Source: Flavobacteriales bacterium (GTDB lineage: Bacteria > Bacteroidota > Bacteroidia > Flavobacteriales_F > PHOS-HE28). From it: a stretch of 64,000 nt of DNA. The DNA lies in NCBI GenBank assembly GCA_016700415.1, contig CP065018.1, positions 2,796,001 through 2,860,000 on the forward strand, given 5' to 3'. Of the stretch, positions 41,725 to 50,686 are shown in pieces. The position numbers and the translations under genes are program-made. Within the stretch, counting starts at the first letter, position 1; the number at the start of each line of letters is the position of its first letter. Under the pieces are notes generated by a model. The model ran no database searches and was not told the origin of the DNA. It saw nothing but the letters and a program-made list of their open reading frames with translations.

Positions 41725-42342
41725 ATGATCGAACACCGCGGCACCCTCCTAAGCGAAGAACTCTTCGAGAAGCGCTTCGTCTGCAACCTCGATGCTTGCA
41801 AAGGCGCGTGCTGCGAGGTGGGCGATAGCGGCGCGCCATTGGAACCCGACGAGGCCAAGCTGATCGAGAAGCACTACGCCGCCATCGAGCCGTACATGAC
41901 CCAGCGCGGCAAGAAGGCCGTGAAGGACCAAGGCGCTACCAGCGTGGTGGACATCGATGGTGAGCTGGTCACGCCGATCGTGCAGGAGTACGCCGAATGC
42001 GTGTACGCGAAGAAGGACGGCAAAGGCATTTGGATGTGCGGCATCGAGCAAGCGTTCAATGACGGCAAGATCGCCTTCAACAAACCGAAGAGCTGCCACC
42101 TGTACCCCATCCGCATTTCGAAGTTGAAGTACCACGATGCGCTCAACTATCACCAGTGGGACATCTGCTCCCCGGCCTGTGAGCTGGGCGCTAAACTGGG
42201 TGTTCCAGTGTTCCGCTTTCTGAAGGGATCGCTGACGCGGGTTTATGGTGCGGACTGGTACGATGAGCTGGAGGTGATCTATGAGGAGTGGCTGAAGCAA
42301 CAGAGTTCACCACAGAGCCACGGAGAGCACAGAGAGATGTGA
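41725..42342 (+). CDS. DUF3109 family cysteine-rich protein with repeat-derived C-terminus
   Basis: A 205-aa cytoplasmic protein. Family Cys motifs are CNLDACKGACCEVGDSGAPL (starting near residue 20), AECVY, MCGIEQAF, SCHLYPIRI and DICSPACELG. These probably bind an iron-sulfur cluster or zinc, as in the YkgJ/DUF3109 group. The natural end should be near YEEWLKQ. The last residues, SSPQSHGEHREM, are encoded by a copy of the dispersed repeat (CACCACAGAGCCACGGAGAG). A TAGCTTGC box about 17 nt before the ATG may be the promoter. It diverges from the WYL operon. Confidence 0.88.
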   Translation: MIEHRGTLLSEELFEKRFVCNLDACKGACCEVGDSGAPLEPDEAKLIEKHYAAIEPYMTQRGKKAVKDQGATSVVDIDGELVTPIVQEYAECVYAKKDGKGIWMCGIEQAFNDGKIAFNKPKSCHLYPIRISKLKYHDALNYHQWDICSPACELGAKLGVPVFRFLKGSLTRVYGADWYDELEVIYEEWLKQQSSPQSHGEHREM

Positions 42343-42345
42343 CCG
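42303..42345. repeat. Dispersed repeat inside the 3' end of the DUF3109 gene
   Basis: AGTTCACCACAGAGCCACGG followed by AGAGCACAGAGAGATG. It is the CACAGAG variant of short accessory repeats, and it provides the last codons and the stop of the preceding gene. Confidence 0.6.
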
Positions 42346-42390
42346 GAGGATGGTTTACCGACCTTGATGGCTTCCGGTATTTTAGGGAGC

Positions 42391-42398
42391 TACCTTTG
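42391..42398 (+). promoter_or_regulatory. -7 box of the 36-aa membrane peptide gene
   Basis: TACCTTTG matches TAnnTTTG, 13 bp upstream of the ATG at 42411. This implies a very short leader. A TTG at 42364-42366 is the best -33 candidate but the spacing is long (24 nt). Confidence 0.5.
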
Positions 42399-42410
42399 CC
42401 GGGGACACCT

Positions 42411-42521
42411 ATGAAAGAGCTCAAAGACCTCTGGAAGACATACTCCCACTACTTCCTGGACTTCTGGCAGTACTTGGTGATCATCGTGGTCTTCATCATC
42501 GGCGCCATCATTTTCCTATAG
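42411..42521 (+). CDS. Single-pass small membrane protein, 36 aa
   Basis: A 36-codon ORF: MKELKDLWKTYSHYFLDFWQ followed by the transmembrane helix YLVIIVVFIIGAIIFL at the very C-terminus. Its own -7 box is 13 bp upstream and the gene falls between two convergently oriented genes. Composition (basic/aromatic helix plus one hydrophobic helix) is that of a small membrane regulator or peptide. I do not recognise the family. Confidence 0.6.
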   Translation: MKELKDLWKTYSHYFLDFWQYLVIIVVFIIGAIIFL

Positions 42522-42542
42522 GACCGGTCTCTGGTCCGATCC

Positions 42543-43724
42543 TCATCCGGCCTTTGTTCCGATCAATGACCGCGCCGCATGCCGACCCATGGCGAAGCAA
42601 GCTTGTAGTAGAAAGCCACCGGTGGGTGCGTCCCAGTCCACCATTTCGCCAATGGTGAAGAGGTGCGGATGTCGCTTCAAGGAAAAGTCCGGGTTCAACG
42701 CTTCCACGGGGATGCCGCCCACCGTGGAGATGGCCTCACCGATGGGCCGAAGCCCCGTCACCGGGATGCGCAGGTCCTTCACACTTTCCACGAAGCGTTC
42801 GGCTGAACCGGACACTTCCTTCGGCGTGAAGGCCTTTAACAACGCGACCTGCGTGCGGTTTAGGTGCAGTGCTGAAGCGAAGTTCTTCGGAGCCTTGTCG
42901 CCGATGCGCTCGACCAACCGCTCGTGCGTGCTGTCGGGTTTCAGGTCGAGGTGAAGTTCCGGTGCTCCCTCGCGCACCGCCGGCACCACGGGATAAATGG
43001 CGTTGCCTTCCAGCCCGTGCTGAGTGATCGTGCCCTCGCCCCATGCGCTCTTTGGGCCGGCGGAAACGCGGATGTTCTTCAGCGGTTTGCCTTCGTGCGC
43101 ATGGATGAAGTCGGCAGGCCATTCGACCTCAACGCCGCAGTTGGAAGCTTGGAACGCACGCACTTCCACCCCGATCGCAGCGAACAACGGTGGCCAGATG
43201 CCCGTGGAACCGGTGACCGGCCAGGACGCACCGCCGAGCGCGAAGATCACGCGGTCGGCCTGCAGCGTGATCGGTCCGTCGCGGTTCTCCACCTGCACCC
43301 GGCCTTCGCCGTCGAAACCGGTGAACGCATGTTCCGTGTGGATCTGCACACCGGCTTGGATCAGCCGCTCGCGGATCTGCCCCAGCACGTCGATCGGCTT
43401 GATGCCTTTTTTTGGAAAGACCCGGCCACTGGTGCCGATGAAGGTTTCCACGCCCAGCCCCACTAGCCATTCCCGCAGTTGCGCAGGCCCGAACGCACGC
43501 AGCGCTTCGTCCAAAAGACCGGCGGGGGCATAGAGCCGAAGCAGGTCATCGCCCTCGAGTTCGTTCGTCAGATTGAAGCCGCCCTGCCCGGCCACCAGGA
43601 ACTTGCGCCCGATCTGCTTGCCATGTTCGTAGAGGTCCACCTCGGCATGCGGCGCGAGGGTGTCCGCGGCCATCAGCCCGGCGGGGCCGCCACCGATGAT
43701 CGCGATGTGTAGACGACGGGACAT
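42543..43724 (-). CDS. NAD(P)/FAD-dependent oxidoreductase (HI0933/BaiN-like, TIGR03862 type)
   Basis: A 393-aa flavoprotein. The N-terminal dinucleotide fold is LHIAIIGGGPAGLMAADTLA, followed by the HI0933 signature GKQIGRKFLVAGQGGFNLTN. The VIFALGGASWPVTGSTG segment and the C-terminal GEMVDWDAPTGGFLLQACFA block are typical of the family. The substrate is unknown. The ATG at 43724 (MSRRLHIAII) is chosen as the start of the Rossmann fold; the longer frame to 43799 adds irregular sequence. Confidence 0.88.
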   Translation of the reverse strand: MSRRLHIAIIGGGPAGLMAADTLAPHAEVDLYEHGKQIGRKFLVAGQGGFNLTNELEGDDLLRLYAPAGLLDEALRAFGPAQLREWLVGLGVETFIGTSGRVFPKKGIKPIDVLGQIRERLIQAGVQIHTEHAFTGFDGEGRVQVENRDGPITLQADRVIFALGGASWPVTGSTGIWPPLFAAIGVEVRAFQASNCGVEVEWPADFIHAHEGKPLKNIRVSAGPKSAWGEGTITQHGLEGNAIYPVVPAVREGAPELHLDLKPDSTHERLVERIGDKAPKNFASALHLNRTQVALLKAFTPKEVSGSAERFVESVKDLRIPVTGLRPIGEAISTVGGIPVEALNPDFSLKRHPHLFTIGEMVDWDAPTGGFLLQACFAMGRHAARSLIGTKAG

Positions 43725-43882
43725 GTTGCAAAGGAGGTGAACATTGGGGAAGGGCGGGCGAGATCGGCATCCGTCCATCGAACAGCTCGGATCACCCACC
43801 TCAGAAATTATGAACCGGATTTGGAAATAATGGAAATAATGCCCTGCTTGGCACTTGCAAAATCCATCCGTAATGTCTATCG

Positions 43883-43895
43883 CCCCCCCCCCCCC
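43883..43895 (+). repeat. 13-bp homopolymeric C tract
   Basis: Thirteen consecutive C residues in an ORF that starts at ATG 43873 (MSIAPPPPEF) and stops at TAA 43936. With 12 or 15 C residues, this ATG would be in frame with the secreted protein encoded from 43976 to 45490. Mononucleotide tracts of this kind are prone to slipped-strand mispairing and to assembly error alike. Confidence 0.75.
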
Positions 43896-43975
43896 GGAAT
43901 TTAGTCGCGATCCTGTCCCAATGCTTTCGTTACGGTAAGAACGATAGCCTTCTGCACCGGATCGCGCTGCCGATC

Positions 43976-45490
43976 TTGGTTCTTCTGTGCAGTACGGCGA
44001 TGGCGGCGGACTCCTTGGTCGTCTCCATGCAGGTGAGCAACTACAACGGGTTCGAAGTGAGCTGCTTCGGGGAGAAGGACGGATGGATCGACCTTACAGT
44101 TACCGGCGGACAATCTCCATATCACTACAAGTGGAGCAATGGCCCCACCACACAGGACGTGGAGGAACTTGCAGCCGGTTACTACAAGGTGGACGTGATC
44201 GATGCCGATGGCCTGCATGCGGTAGGGGAGGTCACTTTGGACCAGCCGCTGTCCATGAAGCTGGACGTGGACGTATACGAATATTCGAACGGCTACAACA
44301 TCAGTTGCTATAACTGCAGCAACGGCAACGCCTCCGTGATGGTGCTGGGAGGTGCGCCACCCTTCACGACCACATGGAGCGACGGCCCAACAGGGGCCGA
44401 CCGGTACAACCTGGCTGCCAAGGATTACAAGATCACTACGGCCGATGCCAACGGTTGCGAAGGCACCTCCGCCACCATCTACCTGCGCGGGCCGGACCGC
44501 AGTGACTGGAGCATGAGCGGGAACCCCGGCACCACGCCCGGTCCGCAATACATCGGTACGCCGGACAACAAGGACGTGGTGTTCAAAAGCAATGGCCAAG
44601 AACGACTGCGACTTTTGAGTAACGGGGACATACGCCTTTGGGGCGCGGACACTACAGTTGGGCCGCTGTATCGCGATAGCGATGGGAGCTTGAAAATGGG
44701 AGGTGGTCCAACTCCTACGGAAGGACGGTGTTTTCTTTTGAACGCCATGCCGTATTGGCAAACCCGTGGCAACGATTTCACCGAGCTCTGCCCGGATGAG
44801 CCGCAGCCAGTGCTGGGCACCTTGAGCAACGACAACCTACCGATCTACACCAACGCGTTGGAGCGGATGCGGATCACCACGGCGGGGCGCGTGGGAATTG
44901 GTACGGGTGCCCCGGCCCAACAATTAGATGTGGCCACATCGGATGTGAGCGGCGGGATGAACCTCACCAACACCCGCAGTGATGCCAATGCCCATACGGA
45001 GATCCGCTTTATGAAAGGAACTGATCAACGATGGGGCTTGGGATGCGACTTCGGGGCGAACGGAGGACAGGATTTTTTCCTTTGGGACGAGTGGGCCCAT
45101 TCAAGGCGCTTGGCCGTGGACGGGAATGGTCGCGTGCTGATAGGTGGCGATGCCGTGCCGGGAACGGACCTGCTCTACAAGCTCTATGTGGAAGGCGGCA
45201 TTGCTACCCGCGATGTAAAGGTTACTTCCCAACCTTTTCCGGACTACGTCTTTGCCCCGAACTATGCCCTGATGCCCCTTGCGGAACTTGAACGGTTCTT
45301 AAAGACCGAGCATCACTTACCCGGCTTTGCGAGCGCAGCCGAAGTGGAGGCCGCAGGGGGCTTTGAGGTGGGCGACATGAGCACGCGCCTGTTGAAGCTT
45401 GCTGAGGAACAAAGCCTCTACATCCTGCAGCTCAATAAGGAAGTGGAGGAGTTGAAGGCGCGCTTAACGGAACTTGAAGTACGGCATTAA
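43976..45490 (+). CDS. Secreted SprB-repeat / tail-fibre-like surface protein, start out of frame at a poly-C tract
   Basis: The open frame, shown here from a TTG at 43976, encodes 504 aa. The signal peptide core LPILVLLCSTAMAA continues in frame to the left of this TTG (HRIALPILVLLC), so this codon is not a convincing start. Two SprB-like repeats follow (GGQSPYHYKWSNGPTTQD and GGAPPFTTTWSDGPTGAD). Next come RITTAGRVGIGTGAPAQQLD and VDGNGRVLIGGD units, then the segment DYVFAPNYALMPLAELERFL and a C-terminal coiled coil (SLYILQLNKEVEELKARLTE). These are features of Bacteroidota fibre or adhesin proteins. Function is adhesion or surface display by inference. It starts a run of three exported-protein genes. 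Confidence 0.75.
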   Translation: MVLLCSTAMAADSLVVSMQVSNYNGFEVSCFGEKDGWIDLTVTGGQSPYHYKWSNGPTTQDVEELAAGYYKVDVIDADGLHAVGEVTLDQPLSMKLDVDVYEYSNGYNISCYNCSNGNASVMVLGGAPPFTTTWSDGPTGADRYNLAAKDYKITTADANGCEGTSATIYLRGPDRSDWSMSGNPGTTPGPQYIGTPDNKDVVFKSNGQERLRLLSNGDIRLWGADTTVGPLYRDSDGSLKMGGGPTPTEGRCFLLNAMPYWQTRGNDFTELCPDEPQPVLGTLSNDNLPIYTNALERMRITTAGRVGIGTGAPAQQLDVATSDVSGGMNLTNTRSDANAHTEIRFMKGTDQRWGLGCDFGANGGQDFFLWDEWAHSRRLAVDGNGRVLIGGDAVPGTDLLYKLYVEGGIATRDVKVTSQPFPDYVFAPNYALMPLAELERFLKTEHHLPGFASAAEVEAAGGFEVGDMSTRLLKLAEEQSLYILQLNKEVEELKARLTELEVRH

Positions 45491-45499
45491 GGCAGCGCA

Positions 45500-47950
45500 A
45501 TGGCACGTTCCATCGTCTTCCTGCTAAGCCTGCTATTTGGCGCACTGTTTGCCCAGGCGCAGTACATCACGCTGCAAGGTGATCAGTTCATGGATGAGCA
45601 TGGCGAACCGTTCTACCCGGTGATGATGAGCTACTATCTGGACTTGTATTACTTCGGCACTACAGTACTACCTGTGGATCCGGATGAAACGTTCATGGAC
45701 GAACATGTCGGCTTTGGCCGCTATGTTTTCTATTGCGCTGATGAGGAGTATGATTTTCCGGTGGACCAAGGTGCCCTTAGCGTTCTCCAAGACCTCAAAG
45801 AGATGAAGGCGGATGGCTTCAACACCGTGCGGCTTATCAATTTCGTGATAAAGAAGACGTTGGAAGCGGGTTTCACGGTGAAGATCGATCTCTATCCGCT
45901 ACCGAATGACAACGAATACGTCAACATGTACCCGCCCTATTCCGGTGATCCCGCCATCAATCCGGTCTGTGCCAAGTATTTTGACATGATCCTCCAGACA
46001 TGCACCATGGCGAACAGCTTGGACATGAAGGTGAGCGTGGAAGTGGTGACCGGCGATGCCATTGTCACGGCCACGGTGGGGGATGCCATGAACAACGACC
46101 AGATCGCCTTTTTACAGGCGTTCGCATCATTCATTCACGCCCATCAAGTGCATAATTTGATCGGCTATGAATTTGCGGGCGAGCCCACCTTGGCCTCCGC
46201 CAATATCCCAACTTTACGGACCAGGCATGATCTATGCGAACTCGTCACCTCGTGGAACGATGTGACGAAAGCGGCAGATCCGGACCACTTGACCTGCGTG
46301 GGCGCGGGCTTCTTTCAGGATGTCTTCCGCAACGGATGGGACCCCATGATCTTCCCCGTCGACTATGCATCCATCCATTGGTATCCCGGGCCGGATATCT
46401 ACGAAGACCCTGCGACCTACAAACAGAGCATGACCGAGCGGTACCTCAACAACTTCCGCTTCTATGACCGTTACTTGAAAAAGCCCTACATCTTGGACGA
46501 GACCGGTTTCTCGGCCGAGGACCCGTTGCACCCGCCTGACTATACCAACCCTAATCCCTATCTCCATTACCCATTGGCATGCTGGGGGGATGAACAGGAC
46601 CAACAGGACTTTGTGGAGAACACCTTCCTCCCCATCCGGGACAGCCGTTGCGCGGGTTATTCCTGGTGGATCTTCCACAACCAATGGGTAACCGACCCGA
46701 ACGCGAACAACACGAACCCCACGGATCCCACATATATCTCGCTACCGGGGTTCAAAGAGCGCTACTTCGGCCTGCTGCGCTTTGGCGGCGCGGACCCTAA
46801 TCCCGCACCCGGCCAAACGGGTTGGGAGGGATCCCGCAAGCTGGTGGCCGCCACCTTCGCGGCCTATGCCGCCAACCCGCCAGCACCCGCCCCCATGGCG
46901 CCCGTGCCCGCTGCTTTGGATATGAACGACCGCTACTTCAACCCGTACATGCATCCGGTGAACAACACCACACATGCCGATGAAGGCTCAACGCCGTGGA
47001 CCTTCGGCACCCTTACGGGCCAAGTGGTGAACCAAACCAGTGAGGGTATTGCCGGAGCTGTCCTTTTGGGTGGGGCTATTGTGGCACCTGCTAAGCCGCT
47101 ACAGAACCGCCCGAATCCCATCTACTACAACTACTACACCTACACAGATGACGACGGCTACTTCGAGATCCGGGGAAAGGATCCGCTTCCCTCCTTAAAT
47201 GAACGTGCGGAATCTCTATTGACCGATCCTGGCAACACCAAGGACGGCACCATTCAGACCTTGGAGGTGGGCGCTTATGCCTCCCAGTGGACCGGTTCGG
47301 GTTGGGCCGGCGAAGACGGGAGCGATGCTTTTGAAGCGAATCACACCTACATCCTGAACTCCTTGCAATACCGCTACGATGTGGTGCTGGACAATATCGT
47401 TATCCCATCCGGCACTACCGAGGACCACAGCGGCTTGTCCACACTGACCGCCGAGGATGTGACCATAGCCGGGTCTTCCGAACTGAAAGCCCGTTACGAG
47501 GTACACTTGAAGCCCGGCTTCCATGCCACAACGAGCAGTGAATGCCACATCTACACCGTTCCCCTCAATTTGACTTGTGATGAGATAAGCGGGGCGCAAC
47601 TTTTCTCCGTTCAACAAACCCAAGGAGGCGCTTCAGGTTATCGCAGCCCGACAAATACGGAGAAGAAGGAAGTGCCGCTGGACTTCCACTTCAAGGAATT
47701 TTCCATTCAACTTGATGTGTTCCCAAACCCGGCAAGCGAACAGGTGAAGGTGCAACTTACAGGGTCTGCACTGGATGGAAATGCGCATTGGGATCTCCTG
47801 CTCTTGAACAGCGAGGGAAAAGAGATCCTTGGGCAACCCTTCAGCGGTATGAGCTGTGCGCTGGATATGGCGCCGCTAGCCTCCGGCACATACACAGTAG
47901 TGGTGCGGTCGTCCGACCGGACCTTGCGACAACGGATCGTAAAACCATAG
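45500..47950 (+). CDS. T9SS protein with a GH5-like clan-A glycoside hydrolase domain
   Basis: An 816-aa secreted protein. A signal peptide (LLSLLFGALFAQA) is followed by a TIM-barrel domain of about 400 residues. Candidate catalytic residues are a Glu in IGYEFAGEPTLAS near residue 228 (acid/base, NEP-like) and a Glu in YILDETGFSAED near 334 (nucleophile). Later segments are beta-rich and include a carboxypeptidase-regulatory-like part (TGQVVNQTSEGIAGAVLL, about 510-530). The C-terminus from about 735 (LDVFPNPASEQVKVQLTGSA) is a T9SS type A sorting domain. The substrate is unknown; I would treat it as a cellulase-like hydrolase. It is 9 bp after the fibre-like gene and 5 bp before the next secreted-protein gene, so the three are probably one transcript. 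Confidence 0.75.
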   Translation: MARSIVFLLSLLFGALFAQAQYITLQGDQFMDEHGEPFYPVMMSYYLDLYYFGTTVLPVDPDETFMDEHVGFGRYVFYCADEEYDFPVDQGALSVLQDLKEMKADGFNTVRLINFVIKKTLEAGFTVKIDLYPLPNDNEYVNMYPPYSGDPAINPVCAKYFDMILQTCTMANSLDMKVSVEVVTGDAIVTATVGDAMNNDQIAFLQAFASFIHAHQVHNLIGYEFAGEPTLASANIPTLRTRHDLCELVTSWNDVTKAADPDHLTCVGAGFFQDVFRNGWDPMIFPVDYASIHWYPGPDIYEDPATYKQSMTERYLNNFRFYDRYLKKPYILDETGFSAEDPLHPPDYTNPNPYLHYPLACWGDEQDQQDFVENTFLPIRDSRCAGYSWWIFHNQWVTDPNANNTNPTDPTYISLPGFKERYFGLLRFGGADPNPAPGQTGWEGSRKLVAATFAAYAANPPAPAPMAPVPAALDMNDRYFNPYMHPVNNTTHADEGSTPWTFGTLTGQVVNQTSEGIAGAVLLGGAIVAPAKPLQNRPNPIYYNYYTYTDDDGYFEIRGKDPLPSLNERAESLLTDPGNTKDGTIQTLEVGAYASQWTGSGWAGEDGSDAFEANHTYILNSLQYRYDVVLDNIVIPSGTTEDHSGLSTLTAEDVTIAGSSELKARYEVHLKPGFHATTSSECHIYTVPLNLTCDEISGAQLFSVQQTQGGASGYRSPTNTEKKEVPLDFHFKEFSIQLDVFPNPASEQVKVQLTGSALDGNAHWDLLLLNSEGKEILGQPFSGMSCALDMAPLASGTYTVVVRSSDRTLRQRIVKP

Positions 47951-47955
47951 ACATC

Positions 47956-49653
47956 ATGCGTACCGCACTCCTCCTCACGCTCTGCTTTCTCTCCCAGCTA
48001 CTTGCTGCCCAAACATGGCAGTGGTCCCAGCAAATTGGTGGGCCGGGTGACGAAACCGCCGCCATTGCCGGAACCGATGCAACCGGGGCTGTGTATCTCT
48101 ATGGCCGTTATGACAGTCATTGGAACAGTGAGGCTTATGGGCTGTACATAGGACCGGACACCCTACAGGAAGCCAACCACAGCACCTATTTGGCAAAGTT
48201 CAGCACAGATGGCACACTACAATGGTTGCGAAGCTGCACGAGCATTATAGGAATTGAGATCAATAATGCATTTCTGGATCCAGTTTCGCAGAAACTTTAT
48301 GTGGTCGGGGGGTACGTAAATTCTTGCAGTCTTGATACGGTCTCACTTTCAACCGGTTCAAATGTCGCTGCCTTTCTTTCCCAATGGGATCTGGATGGAC
48401 ATTGCCAGTGGGCGCGGAACGTGGCATTCAGTGGGTTCGACAGCCAACGTAGCTGCGATATCGGGGCTGTAACAGTTGATGACCAAGCTCGAATACTTAT
48501 TGCTGGGCATACGGCTACACTTCCGGTGAATCATCTGGCTGGAAGAGAGGTGCCTCCAGGTACGTTTGCTTCAGCCTACAATTCATCCGGTGATACTTTA
48601 TGGACCCGCATGGTGTCTACTTATAATGGCACCTCTCCCATGTTAGATCCCCTTGAAATGCACACTTGGAACGGAGATGCATTTGTGTACAATGCGCTTT
48701 ACATGGATAACGCTTCGGATACTTTACTGGTCGGCGATAGTGTGGTGACCGGCCTAAGTGGTGGCGGCTATGCCCTGTTCAGGCTGAATTCGAATAATGG
48801 CGATCTGGGATGGTTCACAACGGATGGATGGCCTCTGGGCCCCGCGGACCGGCGGTCGCCACACCTCTTTGTTCTTGATGAAATGGGCCAAGCATTCATA
48901 GCTGGGGGCTACGGTGTCGGGGTATTTGGCACCGATACGCTTGATGCTCCGGGGGCAGGCTCCGCAGGTTTCATTGCGAGGTACGATACATCCGGGACTC
49001 TCCTTTGGGTCCGTGGCTATGAATCCATTGGCGGCACGGTAAGCCTTACTGCCCTTTCCCTGCGCCCCGGTGGGGGACTTTATGCAGTCGGTTCAATGGT
49101 TGGTACGGTGAATTGGGATGGTATCACTCACACTGCTACCACTTTTGATCTGATGCTTGCAACGTTCTCGGAAACAGGAGAATGCCTGGGGATCGATAGT
49201 GATGTCGGTTCGGCATTTGGCAGCAGTATAGTCCCGGCTTATGATGGCATTTACCTGGCTGGAGGTTTTCCGGTGAGTACAGATTGGCCACCCTACTTAC
49301 CGATCACCTTTGGCAATATGACGTACAACACCTTCGGCTGGAAGGACGCATTCATCGCCAAGCACTCCTTGGCCACCAGCATTCCGACTCAATCTATGGG
49401 ATCCGATGGCCTGCACATCTATGCCAACCCCAACCGGGGCAGCTTCCAATTGGAAATGCCCGATGCCTTCGCCAACGAGCGCGATCTGGTCCTGCGCATT
49501 TACGACAGCACGGGCCGCATGGTGCTGGAGCAGCCCATGGACATGACCGGGGAGGCGGTCCACTTGGACGTGTTCGATGCGGTACCGGGGTTTTACAATG
49601 TCACGCTTACCAATGGGCGCCGGTCTTGTAGTGGGAGCATGGTGGTGGAGTAG
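47956..49653 (+). CDS. T9SS sorting domain protein with SBBP-like propeller
   Basis: A 565-aa secreted protein. The signal peptide (MRTALLLTLCFLSQLLAAQT) leads directly to WQWSQQIGGPGDETAAIAGT and repeated SBBP-type strands (VYLYGRYDSHWNSEAYG, YLAKFSTDGTLQWLRS, IARYDTSGTLLWVRGYE). The last about 80 residues, from HIYANPNRGSFQLEMPD to FYNVTLTNGRRSCSG, form a T9SS sorting domain. Predicted extracellular. It is 5 bp from the stop of the hydrolase-like gene. The ATG at 47956 is the signal peptide start. Confidence 0.85.
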   Translation: MRTALLLTLCFLSQLLAAQTWQWSQQIGGPGDETAAIAGTDATGAVYLYGRYDSHWNSEAYGLYIGPDTLQEANHSTYLAKFSTDGTLQWLRSCTSIIGIEINNAFLDPVSQKLYVVGGYVNSCSLDTVSLSTGSNVAAFLSQWDLDGHCQWARNVAFSGFDSQRSCDIGAVTVDDQARILIAGHTATLPVNHLAGREVPPGTFASAYNSSGDTLWTRMVSTYNGTSPMLDPLEMHTWNGDAFVYNALYMDNASDTLLVGDSVVTGLSGGGYALFRLNSNNGDLGWFTTDGWPLGPADRRSPHLFVLDEMGQAFIAGGYGVGVFGTDTLDAPGAGSAGFIARYDTSGTLLWVRGYESIGGTVSLTALSLRPGGGLYAVGSMVGTVNWDGITHTATTFDLMLATFSETGECLGIDSDVGSAFGSSIVPAYDGIYLAGGFPVSTDWPPYLPITFGNMTYNTFGWKDAFIAKHSLATSIPTQSMGSDGLHIYANPNRGSFQLEMPDAFANERDLVLRIYDSTGRMVLEQPMDMTGEAVHLDVFDAVPGFYNVTLTNGRRSCSGSMVVE

Positions 49654-49894
49654 GCCTCACCGCTCAATGCATTCATTTGCCGGAACTGACCACTGAACCA
49701 CCCCGCGCCGTCGCCGACTCGGCCTTCGTAGCCACTTCGGCGAAGTAGGCACCCGCTATGGCGAAGTGCGACCGGCCCCTCCTTGAAGGAAGGAGGGGAG
49801 ACGACCCTTGGCATTGATCGTTCGGGACATCGTAAGGTTTCCCTTGCACCTGTCGCAAGTGATTCCCTTCAGGATGGCCATTTTTGCACGCTCC

Positions 49895-50653
49895 ATGTCC
49901 TTTCGCGCCCGCTTCATCTTACTGCTCTTTCTTTCGATCATCTTGGGCGGAATATCGCAGGCGCAGGTGGTGAACATCGAAGGGCGCCGCTTCATGAACG
50001 ATACCGTGCCTTGGACCGGCTTCGTGAACTTCCGCTTCAATGTGGCCGAGAGCGGACAGCGCTCTTTGAACGTCGGCTTGAACGGTGCGGTCCAACACAT
50101 CGAAGGGCGAAGCCGCTACATGTTCATCAACGACATTTCCTTCAGCCAGGTGGAGGCGAACGAGTTCCTGAACACCGGTTTCCAGCACCTGCGCTACAAC
50201 TACCGCGTGGACTCCACGTGGACCGGCGAGGCCTTCGCCCAATCGCAGTACAACAAGCCGCTACGCTTGGACCTGCGCCTGATGATCGGTGCCGGCCCGC
50301 GCTTCACCGCCGTGGACAATGCCAAGATGCGGGTGAACCTCGGCACGGCGGTGATGCTGGAACGGGAGGATGTCACCGACGGTCCCATCACCACGCTGTG
50401 GCGCAGCAGCAGCTATGTTTCAGCGACGCTCAAATTCACCGGCATGGCCAGCTTGACCACCGTTGTCTATTACCAGCCCAAGCTCTTCGACGCCAGCGAC
50501 CACCGCATCGCCGTGGAGGGCGGCCTGCTCATCAACGTCACCAAGCACATGACCCTGGAAAGCCGCCTGAACCTGTTGAAGGACAGCGCGCAGCCGGAGG
50601 GCGTGCCCTCGCTCACCTACAGTTGGAACAATTTGTTCGGGTACCGGTTCTGA
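49895..50653 (+). CDS. DUF481-like outer membrane protein
   Basis: A 252-aa predicted beta-barrel. Signal peptide MSFRARFILLLFLSIILGGI then SQAQ, followed by alternating amphipathic strands (NEFLNTGFQHLRYNYRVDST, LTTVVYYQPKLFDASDHRIA, LTYSWNNLFGYRF) ending in an aromatic C-terminal residue, as outer-membrane barrels do. The strand pattern and the LRYNYRVDSTWTGEAFAQSQYN segment resemble DUF481 proteins. The substrate is unknown. The ATG at 49895 is preferred for its signal peptide; 49874 is also possible. The gap from 49654 has no gene. Confidence 0.75.
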   Translation: MSFRARFILLLFLSIILGGISQAQVVNIEGRRFMNDTVPWTGFVNFRFNVAESGQRSLNVGLNGAVQHIEGRSRYMFINDISFSQVEANEFLNTGFQHLRYNYRVDSTWTGEAFAQSQYNKPLRLDLRLMIGAGPRFTAVDNAKMRVNLGTAVMLEREDVTDGPITTLWRSSSYVSATLKFTGMASLTTVVYYQPKLFDASDHRIAVEGGLLINVTKHMTLESRLNLLKDSAQPEGVPSLTYSWNNLFGYRF

Positions 50654-50686
50654 ACGGCGTTCGTAAGGGCGGAAGATCTTCCGCCC

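Noticed and set aside
43725..43745. Perfect Shine-Dalgarno-like AAAGGAGGTGA on the plus strand
   Set aside because: No start codon follows at the right distance; it is on the strand opposite the flavoprotein gene that starts at 43724.
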